In this document: piece by piece, positions 43,829-52,979 of the stretch
Position numbering within the stretch: the stretch's first letter is position 1
Layout of the letters: each line of letters opens with the position of its first letter
NCBI RefSeq assembly: GCF_900207575.1
Contig: NZ_OAOQ01000002.1
Location: forward strand, 176,587 to 240,586
Source: Cereibacter ovatus
Lineage (GTDB): Bacteria; Pseudomonadota; Alphaproteobacteria; Rhodobacterales; Rhodobacteraceae
Direction of reading: 5' to 3'
DNA length: 64,000 nt
Notes under the pieces: model-generated
The model's input: only the letters and a program-made list of their open reading frames with translations
What the model was told of the DNA's origin: nothing
The model's database searches: none
Made by a program: the position numbers and the translations under genes

Positions 43829-44428
43829 TCAGAACCTGCGCCGCGCCCGCAGCGCCGCGCCGATGGTGCCGTCGTCCAGATAGTCAAGCTCGCCGCCGAT
43901 CGGCACGCCTTGCGCCAGCGAGGTGACCTGCACCCCCGAAGGTGCCAGAACATCGGCGATGTAATGCGCGGTGGTCTGGCCGTCGACGGTGGCGTTCAGC
44001 GCAAGGATCACTTCGGCGATGCCTTCGTCGCGCACCCGCCGCGCAAGCTGGGGGATGCGCAGATCGTCCGGCCCGACCGAATCCAGTGCCGACAGCACGC
44101 CGCCCAGAACATGATACCGGCCGCGGAAGGCGCCGGCGCGTTCCAGCGCCCAAAGGTCGGCCACATCTTCGACCACGCACAATTCGCCGGTGGCGCGACG
44201 TTCGTCGCGGCAGATGTCGCACAGGTCCGCGCCGGTGATGTTGCCGCAGCGGACGCAGTCGCGGGCGCTGGCCGCGACCTCGGCCATCACCTGCGCAAGG
44301 GGCGCCATCACCGCCCCCCGCTTCTTCAGCATCATCAGCACCGCCCGGCGGGCCGACCGCGGCCCAAGGCCCGGCAACCGCGCCATCAGCTCGATCAGCC
44401 GTTCGATGTCGCCGGGCGCCTGCGTCAT
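43829..44428 (-). CDS. recR: recombination protein RecR
   Basis: 199 residues. The N-terminal helix-hairpin-helix [17 protein letters not shown], a four-cysteine zinc finger ([16 protein letters not shown], about residues 58-73) and a Toprim domain ([17 protein letters not shown]) give RecR. With RecF/RecO it loads RecA at gaps. Its ATG lies one base after the ybaB stop, so it is last in dnaX-ybaB-recR, a widely conserved bacterial operon. Confidence 0.97.
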   Translation of the reverse strand: MTQAPGDIERLIELMARLPGLGPRSARRAVLMMLKKRGAVMAPLAQVMAEVAASARDCVRCGNITGADLCDICRDERRATGELCVVEDVADLWALERAGAFRGRYHVLGGVLSALDSVGPDDLRIPQLARRVRDEGIAEVILALNATVDGQTTAHYIADVLAPSGVQVTSLAQGVPIGGELDYLDDGTIGAALRARRRF

Positions 44429-44429
44429 G

Positions 44430-44774
44430 TCAGAGCGGCAGCTTCATGCCCGCGGGAAGGCCCAGACCTTCGGTCAGCTTGCCCATCTCTTCCTTGGCGC
44501 GGTCGGCGGCCTTGGCCTGTGCGTCCTTGATCGCGGCCAGAATCAGATCCTCGACCACTTCCTTTTCCGAGGCGACGAAGATCGAGGGGTCGATCTCGAT
44601 GCCGGTCAGTTCGCCCTTGGCGGTCGAGGTCGCCTTGACCAGCCCCGCGCCGGATTCGCCCACCACCGTCATGGCGCCCAGATCCTGCTGAAGCTGCGCC
44701 ATCTTTTCCTGAAACCCCTGCGCGGCCTTCATCATCTTGGCCATGTCGCCAAGTCCACCCAATCCCTTCAACAT
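44430..44774 (-). CDS. YbaB/EbfC nucleoid-associated protein
   Basis: 114 residues: [33 protein letters not shown], a helical tweezer protein that dimerises and binds DNA. It lies between dnaX (13-base gap) and recR (one-base gap), its normal position. AAGGAG sits upstream of the ATG. Confidence 0.95.
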   Translation of the reverse strand: MLKGLGGLGDMAKMMKAAQGFQEKMAQLQQDLGAMTVVGESGAGLVKATSTAKGELTGIEIDPSIFVASEKEVVEDLILAAIKDAQAKAADRAKEEMGKLTEGLGLPAGMKLPL

Positions 44775-44787
44775 TCCCTTGCTCCTT

Positions 44788-46527
44788 TTAACTGTCCTCG
44801 AACGGGTCCCATTCGTCCTCGACCTCGGGCAAAGCCTCGGCCGCGGCGATTTCCTGCGGTTTGCGGATCTCGGTGATCCGCGCGCCGGGGAAGGCGGTCA
44901 GAACCGCCTGAACCAGCGGGTTTTCCTTTGCCCGTGCTTCATCCGCAAGGCGCCCCTTGTCGCGCTCTTCCGCGATCGTGGGCTGGCCGCCGCCCGACAC
45001 GACCGAGACGCCCCAGCGCAGCCCCGTCCAGCCCTGAAGCCGCTGCGACAGCCGCGCCGCCAGATCGGGGGCGGCCTCGGGGGCGGGTTCGAACTCGATC
45101 CGGCCGGGGGCGAAGCGGACAAGGCGCAGGCCGGTCTCGATCTCATACAGCAGCTTCATGTCGCGCTTCTGGCGGATCAGCTCGACCATCTGGGCAAAGC
45201 TTTGACACAGCGGCGCGCCTTCGGCCAGTGCCAGCGCGGTGGCGCCGCCGCCTGTGGCCTGCGGCCCCGCGGGCATCATCGCCACCGGCGCCGCCGCCTG
45301 CATCCGTGGCGCCGTGCCCGGCCCGCCACCGCCGCCCGATGGCGGCGGGGCGGTGGGGCGGGGTTCCGATTGCAGCCGGCGGATCAGCGTTTCGGGATCG
45401 GGCAGGTCGGCGACATGGGTCAGGCGGATCACCGCCATCTCGGCCGCCATCATCGCGTTGGGCGCCAGCGAGACTTCTTCGATCGCCTTCAGCAGCATCT
45501 GCCACATCCGCGTCAGCACCCGCATTTGCAGCCGTGCGGACATGTCCAGCCCGCGGGCGCGTTCGTCGGGCGGGGTGGTCGGATCGTCGGCGGCCTCGGG
45601 GGTGATCTTGATGACGGAAAGCCAGTGCGTGATCTCGGCCAGATCGCGCAGCACCGCCATGGGATCGGCGCCATCGGCATATTGCCCCGACAACTCTGCC
45701 AGCGCCGCCGCCGCCTCGCCCTTCACGATCAGGTCGAACAGGTCAAGCACGCGGCCGCGGTCGGCCAGCCCCAGCATTGCGCGCACCTGATCGGCGCTGG
45801 TCTCGCCCGCGCCATGGGCGATCGCCTGATCCATCAGGCTCATCGCATCGCGGACCGAGCCTTCGGCCGCCCGCGTGATCAGCGCCAGTGCGTCGGGGGC
45901 AAGGCTTGCCCCTTCCTGCGCGGCCACGCGGGTCAGGTGGGCGATCATCACCTCGGGTTCGATCCGTTTCAGGTCGAACCGCTGGCAGCGCGACAGCACC
46001 GTGACCGGCACCTTGCGGATTTCGGTGGTGGCAAAGATGAACTTCACATGGGCGGGCGGTTCTTCCAGCGTCTTGAGCAGCGCGTTGAACGCGTTGTTCG
46101 ACAGCATGTGAACTTCGTCGATGATATAGATCTTGTAGCGCGCCGAGGCCGCCCGGTAGTGGACCGAGTCGATGATCTCGCGGATGTCACCCACCCCGGT
46201 GCGCGAGGCGGCGTCCATTTCCATCACGTCGACGTGGCGGCCTTCCGCGATGGCGCGGCAGGGTTCGCACTGGCCGCAAGGTTCGGTCGTGGGGCCGCCG
46301 GTGCCGTCGGGGCCCACGCAGTTCAGCCCCTTGGCGATGATCCGCGCCGTTGTGGTCTTGCCCACGCCGCGGACGCCGGTCATCACGAAGGCATGCGCGA
46401 TCCGGTCGGCCGCGAAGGCGTTCTTCAGCGTGCGCACCATCGCGTCCTGACCGATCAGGTCGGCAAAGGTCTGGGGGCGGTATTTGCGGGCAAGGACTTG
46501 ATAACCTTGCTCGGGGTGGTCGGACAT
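44788..46527 (-). CDS. dnaX: DNA polymerase III subunits gamma/tau
   Basis: 579 residues. AAA+ clamp-loader ATPase: Walker A GVRGVGKTTTARI (about residues 51-63), a four-cysteine zinc module (CGQCEPC), Walker B YIIDEVHML and SRC arginine-finger motif VLSRCQRFD. The C-terminal 200 residues form the tau-specific region that binds polymerase and helicase. I see no A-rich slippery run inside the gene, so a frameshifted gamma form is not indicated. First gene of dnaX-ybaB-recR; divergent from kpsC. Confidence 0.96.
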   Translation of the reverse strand: MSDHPEQGYQVLARKYRPQTFADLIGQDAMVRTLKNAFAADRIAHAFVMTGVRGVGKTTTARIIAKGLNCVGPDGTGGPTTEPCGQCEPCRAIAEGRHVDVMEMDAASRTGVGDIREIIDSVHYRAASARYKIYIIDEVHMLSNNAFNALLKTLEEPPAHVKFIFATTEIRKVPVTVLSRCQRFDLKRIEPEVMIAHLTRVAAQEGASLAPDALALITRAAEGSVRDAMSLMDQAIAHGAGETSADQVRAMLGLADRGRVLDLFDLIVKGEAAAALAELSGQYADGADPMAVLRDLAEITHWLSVIKITPEAADDPTTPPDERARGLDMSARLQMRVLTRMWQMLLKAIEEVSLAPNAMMAAEMAVIRLTHVADLPDPETLIRRLQSEPRPTAPPPSGGGGGPGTAPRMQAAAPVAMMPAGPQATGGGATALALAEGAPLCQSFAQMVELIRQKRDMKLLYEIETGLRLVRFAPGRIEFEPAPEAAPDLAARLSQRLQGWTGLRWGVSVVSGGGQPTIAEERDKGRLADEARAKENPLVQAVLTAFPGARITEIRKPQEIAAAEALPEVEDEWDPFEDS

Positions 46528-46696
46528 CGGGCCTCGGGGGGATTCGGGTCAGCCAGAGATTAGGCCGGGTGCGGGGCCGCGTCCACCCGAAGCCCCGAAA
46601 TGGTCCCTGCGGCACCGGCCGGATGCCGGACATGCCCACGCGAATCGCTGGACAGATCCGCGCCCGCGCCGCAGACCGCCCCGGATCGGAGATGCC

Positions 46697-48832
46697 ATGC
46701 CGCCCACCCTGTTGCCCTTGACCCTGTTGCACGCCCGCGGTGCCGCGGCTGTCCGCGGGCTGATGCGGTGGGGCCACAAGGCGCTGCAATGGCAGCAAGG
46801 GATCGTGCGGCTGCTGGGGGCGCGGCTGCGCGGCGGTCGGGTGGCGGTGGCGGCGACCTCGATGGATCTGGCACTGGACCCGGTGCTGAGCCGGCTGCTG
46901 GGGGTGCGGCCGGTGTATTTCTGCCGGCTGCTGCCGGTGCGCCCGCGTCTGATCCTGGGGTGGGGCAACCGCCGGTCGGGGCGGCGGGCGCGGGCGCTGC
47001 GGGATCGCGCCGATGGTCTGCTGCTGGTCGAGGACGGATTTCTGCGTTCGGTCGGCCGGCGCGACCCGCCGCTGTCCCTGGTGTTCGACCGGGGGGGCAT
47101 CCACTACGACGCCGACAGCGACAGCGATCTGTTCGGCCTGATCGCCCGCCCGCTGGACCCGGCCCAGGATGCCCGCGCGCGCGGGCTGATCCATCGCTGG
47201 CGGGCGCTGGGCCTGTCGAAATACAACGCCCGCCGCGATTGCGCGGTGCCGCCCGAACCTTATGTGCTGGTCGTCGATCAGGTGGCGGGCGATCTGTCGA
47301 TTGCGGGCGGCGGGGCCGATGCCGCCACCTTTCCCCGGATGCTGATGGCGGCGCTGCGCGAGAACCCGGGGCTGCGGGTGGTGGTGAAGCTGCATCCCGA
47401 CAGCCTGTCCGATCCGGGCAGGCGCCATTTCGATCCCGAGGCCCTGCGCGCCTTGCCCCGCGTGACCGTTCTGGCCTGCGATGGCCACATCGCCCCGCTG
47501 ATCGCGGGCGCGCGTGCGGTCTATGTCGCGACCTCGCAGGTGGGGTTCGAGGCGCTGATCCATGGCCGGCGCGTGCGCTGCTTTGGCCGGCCGTTCTATG
47601 CCGGCTGGGGCCTGACCGAGGACGAAGGCCCAAGGCGCGGCACGGCGGATCTGGCGCAGCTTGTTCATGCCGCACTGGTCGATTACCCGCGCTATTGCCA
47701 CCCCGAAACCGGCGCGGAAACCACACCGGAACGGGCGATGGATCACGCGGGCCTTCAGCGCGCCCTGCGCGCCGCCTTTCCCGCCCGGCTGTATGCCGTG
47801 GGCTTTCCGCGGCGCAAACGCCCGATCCTGCGCCGGTTTCTGCAAGGCTCGCAGGTCCGGTTCCTGCGCCATCCGCATCAGGTGCCGCCCGGTGCCACCG
47901 CGGTGCTGTGGGGCAGCCGCAGCGCCGAAGGGCTGCCGTCTTCGGCCCGCGTGCTGCGGGTCGAGGACGGCTTTCTGCGCTCGGCCGGGCTGGGGGCGGA
48001 ACTGGTGCCGCCGCTGTCATGGGTGATCGACGATCTGGGCATCCACTACGATCCCGCGCAGCCCTCGCGGTTGGAGCGGATCCTTCAGGACAGCGTGCTG
48101 GATCAGGCGGCCCGGCAGCGCGCCCGGGCGCTGCGCGATCTGATCGTGACGTCGCGGGTGACGAAATACAATCTGCCCGGCGACCGCTGGACCCGTCCGC
48201 CGGGGGCGGTCAGGGTGATCCTTGTGCCGGGGCAGGTCGAATCCGACGCCTCGATCCGCTGCGGCGCACCCGACATCCGGACCAACCTTGACCTGCTGCG
48301 CCGGGTGCGCGCGGCCGCGCCTGCGGCCCATATCCTTTACAAGCCACATCCCGATGTGGTCGGCGGCCTGCGCGACGCGGGTGCGGATGAAAGCCTTGCC
48401 CTGCGCTTTTGCGATGAAGTGCTGGATCGGGCCAGCGCCGCGGATCTGCTGGATCAGGTCGACGAGGTGCATACGCTGACCTCGCTTCTGGGGTTCGAGG
48501 CGCTGTTGCGCGGCCTGCCGGTCACCTGCCACGGCCAGCCGTTCTATGCCGGCTGGGGCCTGACCACCGACCGCGTTCCGATCCCGCGCCGGGGCCGACG
48601 GCTTGATCTCGATCACCTGATCCATGGCGCGCTGATCGCCTATCCGCGCTATGTCTCGGGCAGGACCGGCCTGTTCACCACGCCCGAGCGGACGGTGCGG
48701 GATCTGGTGCAGTGGCGCGACAGGGCGCACCGGCGCGGCCGTGTCGGCCGGCTGCTGCGCGGGCGCTGGCGCGGACGGCTGGTCACGCGCCTGCGCGGGC
48801 TGCGGTCATGGCTGTGGGGCAGGCGGACCTGA
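46697..48832 (+). CDS. kpsC: KpsC-like capsule beta-Kdo transferase (two-domain)
   Basis: 711 residues with an internal duplication: LLVEDGFLRSVGRRDPPLS / FDRGGIHYDADSDSDL (about residues 109-146) recurs as LRVEDGFLRSAG / IDDLGIHYDPAQPSRLE (about 421-460), and FYAGWGLT occurs in both halves (about 298 and 616). This is the two-glycosyltransferase architecture of KpsC, which builds the poly-Kdo linker on lysophosphatidylglycerol for group 2 capsules. KpsS and the kpsMTED exporter are absent from the window. GGAGATG precedes the ATG. Confidence 0.88.
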   Translation: MPPTLLPLTLLHARGAAAVRGLMRWGHKALQWQQGIVRLLGARLRGGRVAVAATSMDLALDPVLSRLLGVRPVYFCRLLPVRPRLILGWGNRRSGRRARALRDRADGLLLVEDGFLRSVGRRDPPLSLVFDRGGIHYDADSDSDLFGLIARPLDPAQDARARGLIHRWRALGLSKYNARRDCAVPPEPYVLVVDQVAGDLSIAGGGADAATFPRMLMAALRENPGLRVVVKLHPDSLSDPGRRHFDPEALRALPRVTVLACDGHIAPLIAGARAVYVATSQVGFEALIHGRRVRCFGRPFYAGWGLTEDEGPRRGTADLAQLVHAALVDYPRYCHPETGAETTPERAMDHAGLQRALRAAFPARLYAVGFPRRKRPILRRFLQGSQVRFLRHPHQVPPGATAVLWGSRSAEGLPSSARVLRVEDGFLRSAGLGAELVPPLSWVIDDLGIHYDPAQPSRLERILQDSVLDQAARQRARALRDLIVTSRVTKYNLPGDRWTRPPGAVRVILVPGQVESDASIRCGAPDIRTNLDLLRRVRAAAPAAHILYKPHPDVVGGLRDAGADESLALRFCDEVLDRASAADLLDQVDEVHTLTSLLGFEALLRGLPVTCHGQPFYAGWGLTTDRVPIPRRGRRLDLDHLIHGALIAYPRYVSGRTGLFTTPERTVRDLVQWRDRAHRRGRVGRLLRGRWRGRLVTRLRGLRSWLWGRRT

Positions 48833-48888
48833 TCCGGACAGCGCCCGGGGTGGCACAGCGGCAAAGGCATCGCGGATGTAAGGATTGG

Positions 48889-48986
48889 GTGAGAGGCTGG
48901 ACATCGACCCAGACGGGACTCGTTACGGCTGCTTCCTTCCGGACCTGACCGGGTTGGCGAGGCGCCTGCCCGCGCCAACCTCTCGA
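48889..48986 (-). ncRNA. ffs: small signal recognition particle RNA
   Basis: On the minus strand the conserved SRP core reads GGTCAGGTCCGGAAGGAAGC then AGCCGTAACGAG, the Ffh-binding domain IV with its GGAA-type tetraloop. The ends pair GAGAGGTTGG (5') with CCAGCCTCTC (3'), closing a single long hairpin of about 96 nt, the size expected for 4.5S-type RNA. With Ffh it targets membrane proteins to SecYEG. Ends are estimated to within a few bases. Confidence 0.95.
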
Positions 48987-48991
48987 TGGCC

Positions 48992-49020
48992 GATATAGGG
49001 CCCGGGGGCGGGATTCGCAA
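48992..49020 (-). promoter_or_regulatory. sigma-70-type promoter of ffs
   Basis: On the minus strand TTGCGA (49020-49015) and TATATC (48997-48992) are separated by exactly 17 bases, and the -10 ends seven bases before the mature RNA 5' end. Confidence 0.75.
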
Positions 49021-49142
49021 GCGCCGCCGTCAGATTGTCTGCCACGGCGATCCGGGGCCGGGCGGTGCAGGCCCGCCGCCCCATGGCCTGCCGCCGCGCG
49101 CCGTGGCATGACTGCGGCGAACCACGCGCAAGGGAGGGTGCG

Positions 49143-50093
49143 ATGCGCATCGCGGACAGGCCGGCCTTTGCCGGATCGGGGCTGGATCGGGCGGCGCGGC
49201 TGCGCGGCGATGCCGAGGGGCTGGTCGCGATGCTGCAAGGCGGGCGGGTGCTGCCGGTCTGGCGTGGCAAGCCGCTGTGCCACGGCGACCGGCTGGGCTG
49301 GGTCGGCGCGGGCCATCCCGTGCTGGCCGGGGCCGAACCTGCGGTGTTTCTGGGCCTTGACGGTGATGCGCCCTGTTTTGCCGCCGACATTTCGGACTGG
49401 GCGCCCGAAGCCGGGGCCGAGGCCGTGGCTTCGGGCTTTTTCGATCCCACGGTGCAGACCCACCCGGCGCTGCCGCCCGACATGGGCTTTGCCGAGTTGC
49501 GCGGGATGATGCTGCTTCTGTCCCTGCGCGACGCGGAACTGGCCGCCACCGCCAAGGCGCTGGTTCAGTGGCACCGCAGCCACCGCTTCTGCTCGGCCTG
49601 CGGGGCGGCTTCGGTCCCGGCCGAGGCCGGCTGGCAGCGCCGCTGCCCGGCCTGCGCCGCGCAGCATTTCCCGCGCACCGATCCGGTGGTGATCATGCTG
49701 GTCACCCGCGGCAACCGCGCGCTGGTCGGCCGCTCGCCCGGCTGGCCCGAGGGGATGTTTTCCTGCCTTGCCGGTTTCATCGAACCCGGCGAGACGGTCG
49801 AGGCCGCCGTCCGCCGCGAGGTGCAGGAGGAAACCGGCATCACCATCGGCCGCGTCGAATACCGGACAAGCCAGCCATGGCCGTTTCCGGCCTCGTTGAT
49901 GATCGGCTGCCATGCATGGGCCGAGACCGAATCGATCACGCTGGACCCTGCGGAACTTGACGATGCGCTCTGGATCACTCGCGAGGAAATGGTGGCGGTG
50001 ATGGCCGGCCTCCACCCGCGGGTGAAACCGGCCCGTCCGGGCGCGATTGCCCATGCGCTGATCGCCAACTGGCTTGCGGATATCCGCGATTGA
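49143..50093 (+). CDS. nudC: NAD(+) diphosphatase / decapping hydrolase NudC
   Basis: 316 residues. The four-cysteine zinc ribbon is CSACGAA...CPACAAQHFPR (about residues 151-177); the Nudix box GFIEPGETVEAAVRREVQEETGI (about 214-236) is complete; SQPWPFPASLM is the NudC family-specific motif. The enzyme splits NAD(H) to NMN(H) and AMP and can remove NAD caps from RNA. GGGAGGG precedes the ATG at 49143, so I reject a longer in-frame start at 49035. Confidence 0.95.
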   Translation: MRIADRPAFAGSGLDRAARLRGDAEGLVAMLQGGRVLPVWRGKPLCHGDRLGWVGAGHPVLAGAEPAVFLGLDGDAPCFAADISDWAPEAGAEAVASGFFDPTVQTHPALPPDMGFAELRGMMLLLSLRDAELAATAKALVQWHRSHRFCSACGAASVPAEAGWQRRCPACAAQHFPRTDPVVIMLVTRGNRALVGRSPGWPEGMFSCLAGFIEPGETVEAAVRREVQEETGITIGRVEYRTSQPWPFPASLMIGCHAWAETESITLDPAELDDALWITREEMVAVMAGLHPRVKPARPGAIAHALIANWLADIRD

Positions 50094-50135
50094 CGCAAGA
50101 AGGCCCACAGGACGCGTGTTGCGAAAGGGCCGGCG

Positions 50136-50609
50136 ATGAAACTCAGCACGCGCGAGGATGTCGAGGCCCCGGCCGAATTCGTCTGGGACGTGCTGTCGGA
50201 TTTCGTGCTGTGGGAACGCACCGCGCTGCGCCGCGGGATCGAGGTGCAGCGGCTGGACGGTCTGCCGATGGCCGGCCCCGGCATGGGCTGGATGGTGCGC
50301 TTTGCCTTTCAGGGCAAGCCGCGCGAAATCAACCTGCGCCTTGCCGCGATCGAGCCGGGCCAGCGGCTGACCTTCGAAGGCCAGAGCACTTCGGTCAGGG
50401 CGCATTTGGCGCTGGATGTGGTGCAGCTTGCGCCGCTGCGGACGCGGGTCGCCGTGGTGTCCGAGGTCCGGCCGCAGACCATCGGGGCGCGTGTGCTGGT
50501 GCAGTCGTTGAAACTGGCGCGGGGGCGGCTGCAACTGCGCTATGAAAAGCGGGTGGCCGGTCTTGCCGCCGAGATCGAGGACCGCTGGCGGGCGCATCGG
50601 GGCGGTTAG
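50136..50609 (+). CDS. SRPBCC (START-like) family protein
   Basis: 157 residues. MKLSTREDVEAPAEFVWDVLSDFVLWERTALRRG is the usual N-terminal strand-helix of SRPBCC lipid-binding proteins, and ALDVVQLAPLRTRVAVVSEVRPQTIGARVLVQSLKLAR forms the closing sheet and long helix. Ligand is unknown. It follows nudC by 42 bases and precedes an unrecognised gene by 121 bases; all three face the same way. Confidence 0.85.
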   Translation: MKLSTREDVEAPAEFVWDVLSDFVLWERTALRRGIEVQRLDGLPMAGPGMGWMVRFAFQGKPREINLRLAAIEPGQRLTFEGQSTSVRAHLALDVVQLAPLRTRVAVVSEVRPQTIGARVLVQSLKLARGRLQLRYEKRVAGLAAEIEDRWRAHRGG

Positions 50610-50730
50610 GGCGCGGGCCTTGTCCGGGCCCATCCGCTCCATATTTCCGCCAAGGTTGGATGGTTTTCCGGTCGTCCGCGCCCGCCGTGCGGGCCGCCCG
50701 GGATCGCGGCGGTCTTTTTGGTTTGATTTG

Positions 50731-51888
50731 ATGTTGAACTGGTTTCGTCCCTACCTGCCTTCCCGGATCATCGTCCCGCGCCGGGCGGCCGCCTCGGGCG
50801 AGGCGCGCGATTTGCTGACGGCGGTGCAGCGTTACCTGACCGTGATGCGCGAAACCGGCTTCTGGCTGGACCACGAACTGCCACAGGCGGCGGTGCTGAC
50901 CTGCCGGGCCGGCACCTATTATGCGCAGGTGCTGCATGGCGGGCACGACCGTTTCGCCTTCGCCACCCGTATGGCGCCGGGCCTGCTGGCCCAGACGCAA
51001 GAGGCCCTGACCGCCGCCGGCTTCACCGAATTTCCGTGCTGCCTCGCCGATCTGGCGCAGCTTCATGCGGCGGCCCCCGCGGGCGGCCCGCCCCCCGAGG
51101 CAGTCCGCGAGATCGACACCCGGTTCTTCGCCAGCCGCGAACTGGGCGAGTTTCATCGGATGATGGGCGAATGGCTGGCCGCGCAGCGGGTGCTGGAGGT
51201 GGTGCGCGATGGCACGCTTGACGGCCGGTTGCGCCGCGCCGCGCTGGCCAACCCCGAGGCCGCGGCCCGGCGCAGGGATTTTGCGGTCGATGCGCTGCAA
51301 GGGCGGCTGACCTTGCCGATGCAGGTGGGGCTGGCCGCCGCGGGGCTGGTGTCGCCCAAGGGGGTCTGCCTTGTGCGCCGTATCGGTTCGGCCTCGTTCC
51401 TGCGTGTCGCGGGGCGCGAGGCGAAGCTGTGGAAGATCGAGGCCAGCGACCCTGCGGTGCATTACGGGCTGGAGTTCGACGCCACCTTCTGGTTGCTGCC
51501 CGCCCCGCCCCCCCGCCTTGCGACCGAGGATGCGGCAGCCGCCTTCCTGTCGGGCAAGCCGCTGTGTGCCTCTCGGTCGGATATCCTTCCGGCGCTGCGC
51601 CATGCGCGCGAATGGCGGCCGGCGCTGGCGCTGGCGCTTCTGCTGCGCGACGGGCACGGCCCCGAGGCCGTCGGCGCGGCAGTCTGCATGAGCACCGGCG
51701 ACGGCATCGCCTATCTGCTCGAGGTGGCCGGGCGGCGGCTGATGCTGTGCTATACCGGCGCGGTCTGCGGTCTGTCAGACCTTGAGGACGACGCCCGCAT
51801 CGTGGCGCAGATACCGCTGGCCGAACTTCAGCGCGAGATCGACGCCTTCGATGCCCGCGCAAAGGCCCGGCTTCCCGCCTGCGGATGA
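50731..51888 (+). CDS. unrecognised protein, 385 residues
   Basis: I do not recognise a family. The start MLNWFRPYLPSRIIVPRR is followed by a soluble, Ala/Leu/Arg-rich protein with no signal peptide, no clear membrane helix and no known catalytic motif. Notable segments: RFFASRELGEFHRMMGEWLAA (about residues 130-150), LWKIEASDPAVHYGLEFDATFWLLP (about 232-256) and GIAYLLEVAGRRLMLCYTG. Codon choice and GC-rich third positions match the neighbours, so it looks native. The ATG at 50731 has no ribosome site and lies behind an unusually T-rich stretch; the true start may differ. Confidence 0.6.
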   Translation: MLNWFRPYLPSRIIVPRRAAASGEARDLLTAVQRYLTVMRETGFWLDHELPQAAVLTCRAGTYYAQVLHGGHDRFAFATRMAPGLLAQTQEALTAAGFTEFPCCLADLAQLHAAAPAGGPPPEAVREIDTRFFASRELGEFHRMMGEWLAAQRVLEVVRDGTLDGRLRRAALANPEAAARRRDFAVDALQGRLTLPMQVGLAAAGLVSPKGVCLVRRIGSASFLRVAGREAKLWKIEASDPAVHYGLEFDATFWLLPAPPPRLATEDAAAAFLSGKPLCASRSDILPALRHAREWRPALALALLLRDGHGPEAVGAAVCMSTGDGIAYLLEVAGRRLMLCYTGAVCGLSDLEDDARIVAQIPLAELQREIDAFDARAKARLPACG

Positions 51889-52025
51889 TGCCGCGCGCCG
51901 GTTGCGGCCTGCGGGCCCCGGTTCCACAAGCGGCCTGCGTGGCGCAAGGCTGCGCCGGGCCATGCCAAGGCGCGGGCCGTTGCGGCGGCCCGCCTGTGCG
52001 CCTTCGCTGCCGGTTGCCTCGGGTC

Positions 52026-52859
52026 TCAGCCGCGGCCGGGGTCGGCGGGGTAGACGCCAAGGATTTCGTGCTGGCTGGTAAAATAGCGCAGTTCTTCCAG
52101 CGCCAGCGTCACGTTCGGGTCGTCGGGGTGGCCTTCGACATCGGCATAGAACTCGGTCGCGATGAACGAGCCGCCGACCATGTAGCTTTCCAGCTTGGTC
52201 ATGTTCACGCCGTTGGTGGCAAAGCCCCCTAGCGCCTTGTAAAGCGCGGCCGGGATGTTGCGCACCCGGAAGGTGAAGGTGGTGACCATCTTGCCCGGCC
52301 CGCGGCGGGAAAAGTCGGGCTCGCGCGACATCACAAGGAAACGGGTGGTGTTGTTCGACTGGTCCTCGATATGGCGGGCGACCACGTCCAGCCCGTAGAT
52401 CTCGCCCGCCAGTTCCGACGCCAGCGCGGCCAGTTTCGGGTCGGCCTTTTCGGCCACCAGCCGGGCCGATCCCGCGGTATCCGCCCCCGTCACCGGGCGC
52501 AGATCGTGCTTGCGCAGGAAGCTGCGGCACTGGCCCAGCAGGACCGTATGGCTCATGGCGGCCTCGATCGCCTCGATCGGGGTGCCGGGCACCGCCAGCA
52601 GGTTGATGTGAACGCGCACGAAGGCCTCGTCCACGATCCGCAGCCCGGATCCGGGCAAAAGCGAGTGGATGTCGGCCACCCGGCCATAGGTCGAGTTTTC
52701 AACCGGCAGCATCGCAAGATCGGCCTCGCCCGAGCGGACAAGGTCGATCGCGTCCTCGAAGGTGCGGCAGGGAACCGCCTCCATCGCCGGCCGTGCCTGA
52801 CGGCAAGCCTGATGCGAGTAAGCCCCGGGTTCGCCCTGAAATGCGATTCGCCCAGCCAT
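52026..52859 (-). CDS. pheA: prephenate dehydratase
   Basis: 277 residues: catalytic domain (about 1-180) plus ACT regulatory domain (about 190-275). IAFQGEPGAYSHQACRQA opens the fold, AMLPVENSTYGRV and NNTTRFLVMS hold active-site residues (the TRF motif), and ALGGFATNGVNMTKLESYMV is the ACT loop that binds phenylalanine, so feedback inhibition is expected. It converts prephenate to phenylpyruvate. I choose the ATG at 52859 because GGAGAT lies eight bases upstream; another ATG at 52877 lacks a site. Divergent from cycY. Confidence 0.95.
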   Translation of the reverse strand: MAGRIAFQGEPGAYSHQACRQARPAMEAVPCRTFEDAIDLVRSGEADLAMLPVENSTYGRVADIHSLLPGSGLRIVDEAFVRVHINLLAVPGTPIEAIEAAMSHTVLLGQCRSFLRKHDLRPVTGADTAGSARLVAEKADPKLAALASELAGEIYGLDVVARHIEDQSNNTTRFLVMSREPDFSRRGPGKMVTTFTFRVRNIPAALYKALGGFATNGVNMTKLESYMVGGSFIATEFYADVEGHPDDPNVTLALEELRYFTSQHEILGVYPADPGRG

Positions 52860-52979
52860 TCGATTGATCTCCGTCATCGGAAAAAGGTTGCCCGCGCGTC
52901 CGGGGGCGCTACTACACCTTGAAAGCACGGGGAAGAAGCGGATACATGTCCCGCGGACCCATATCGAGGTAAATGCGAC

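Noticed and set aside
43489-43926. A 145-codon plus-strand frame across the repeat array into recR
   Set aside because: It overlaps recR on the opposite strand, and its N-terminal part only reflects the DNA repeats.
44788-46527. Programmed frameshift giving a gamma form of DnaX
   Set aside because: I found no A AAA AAG-type slippery run or following hairpin in the gene.
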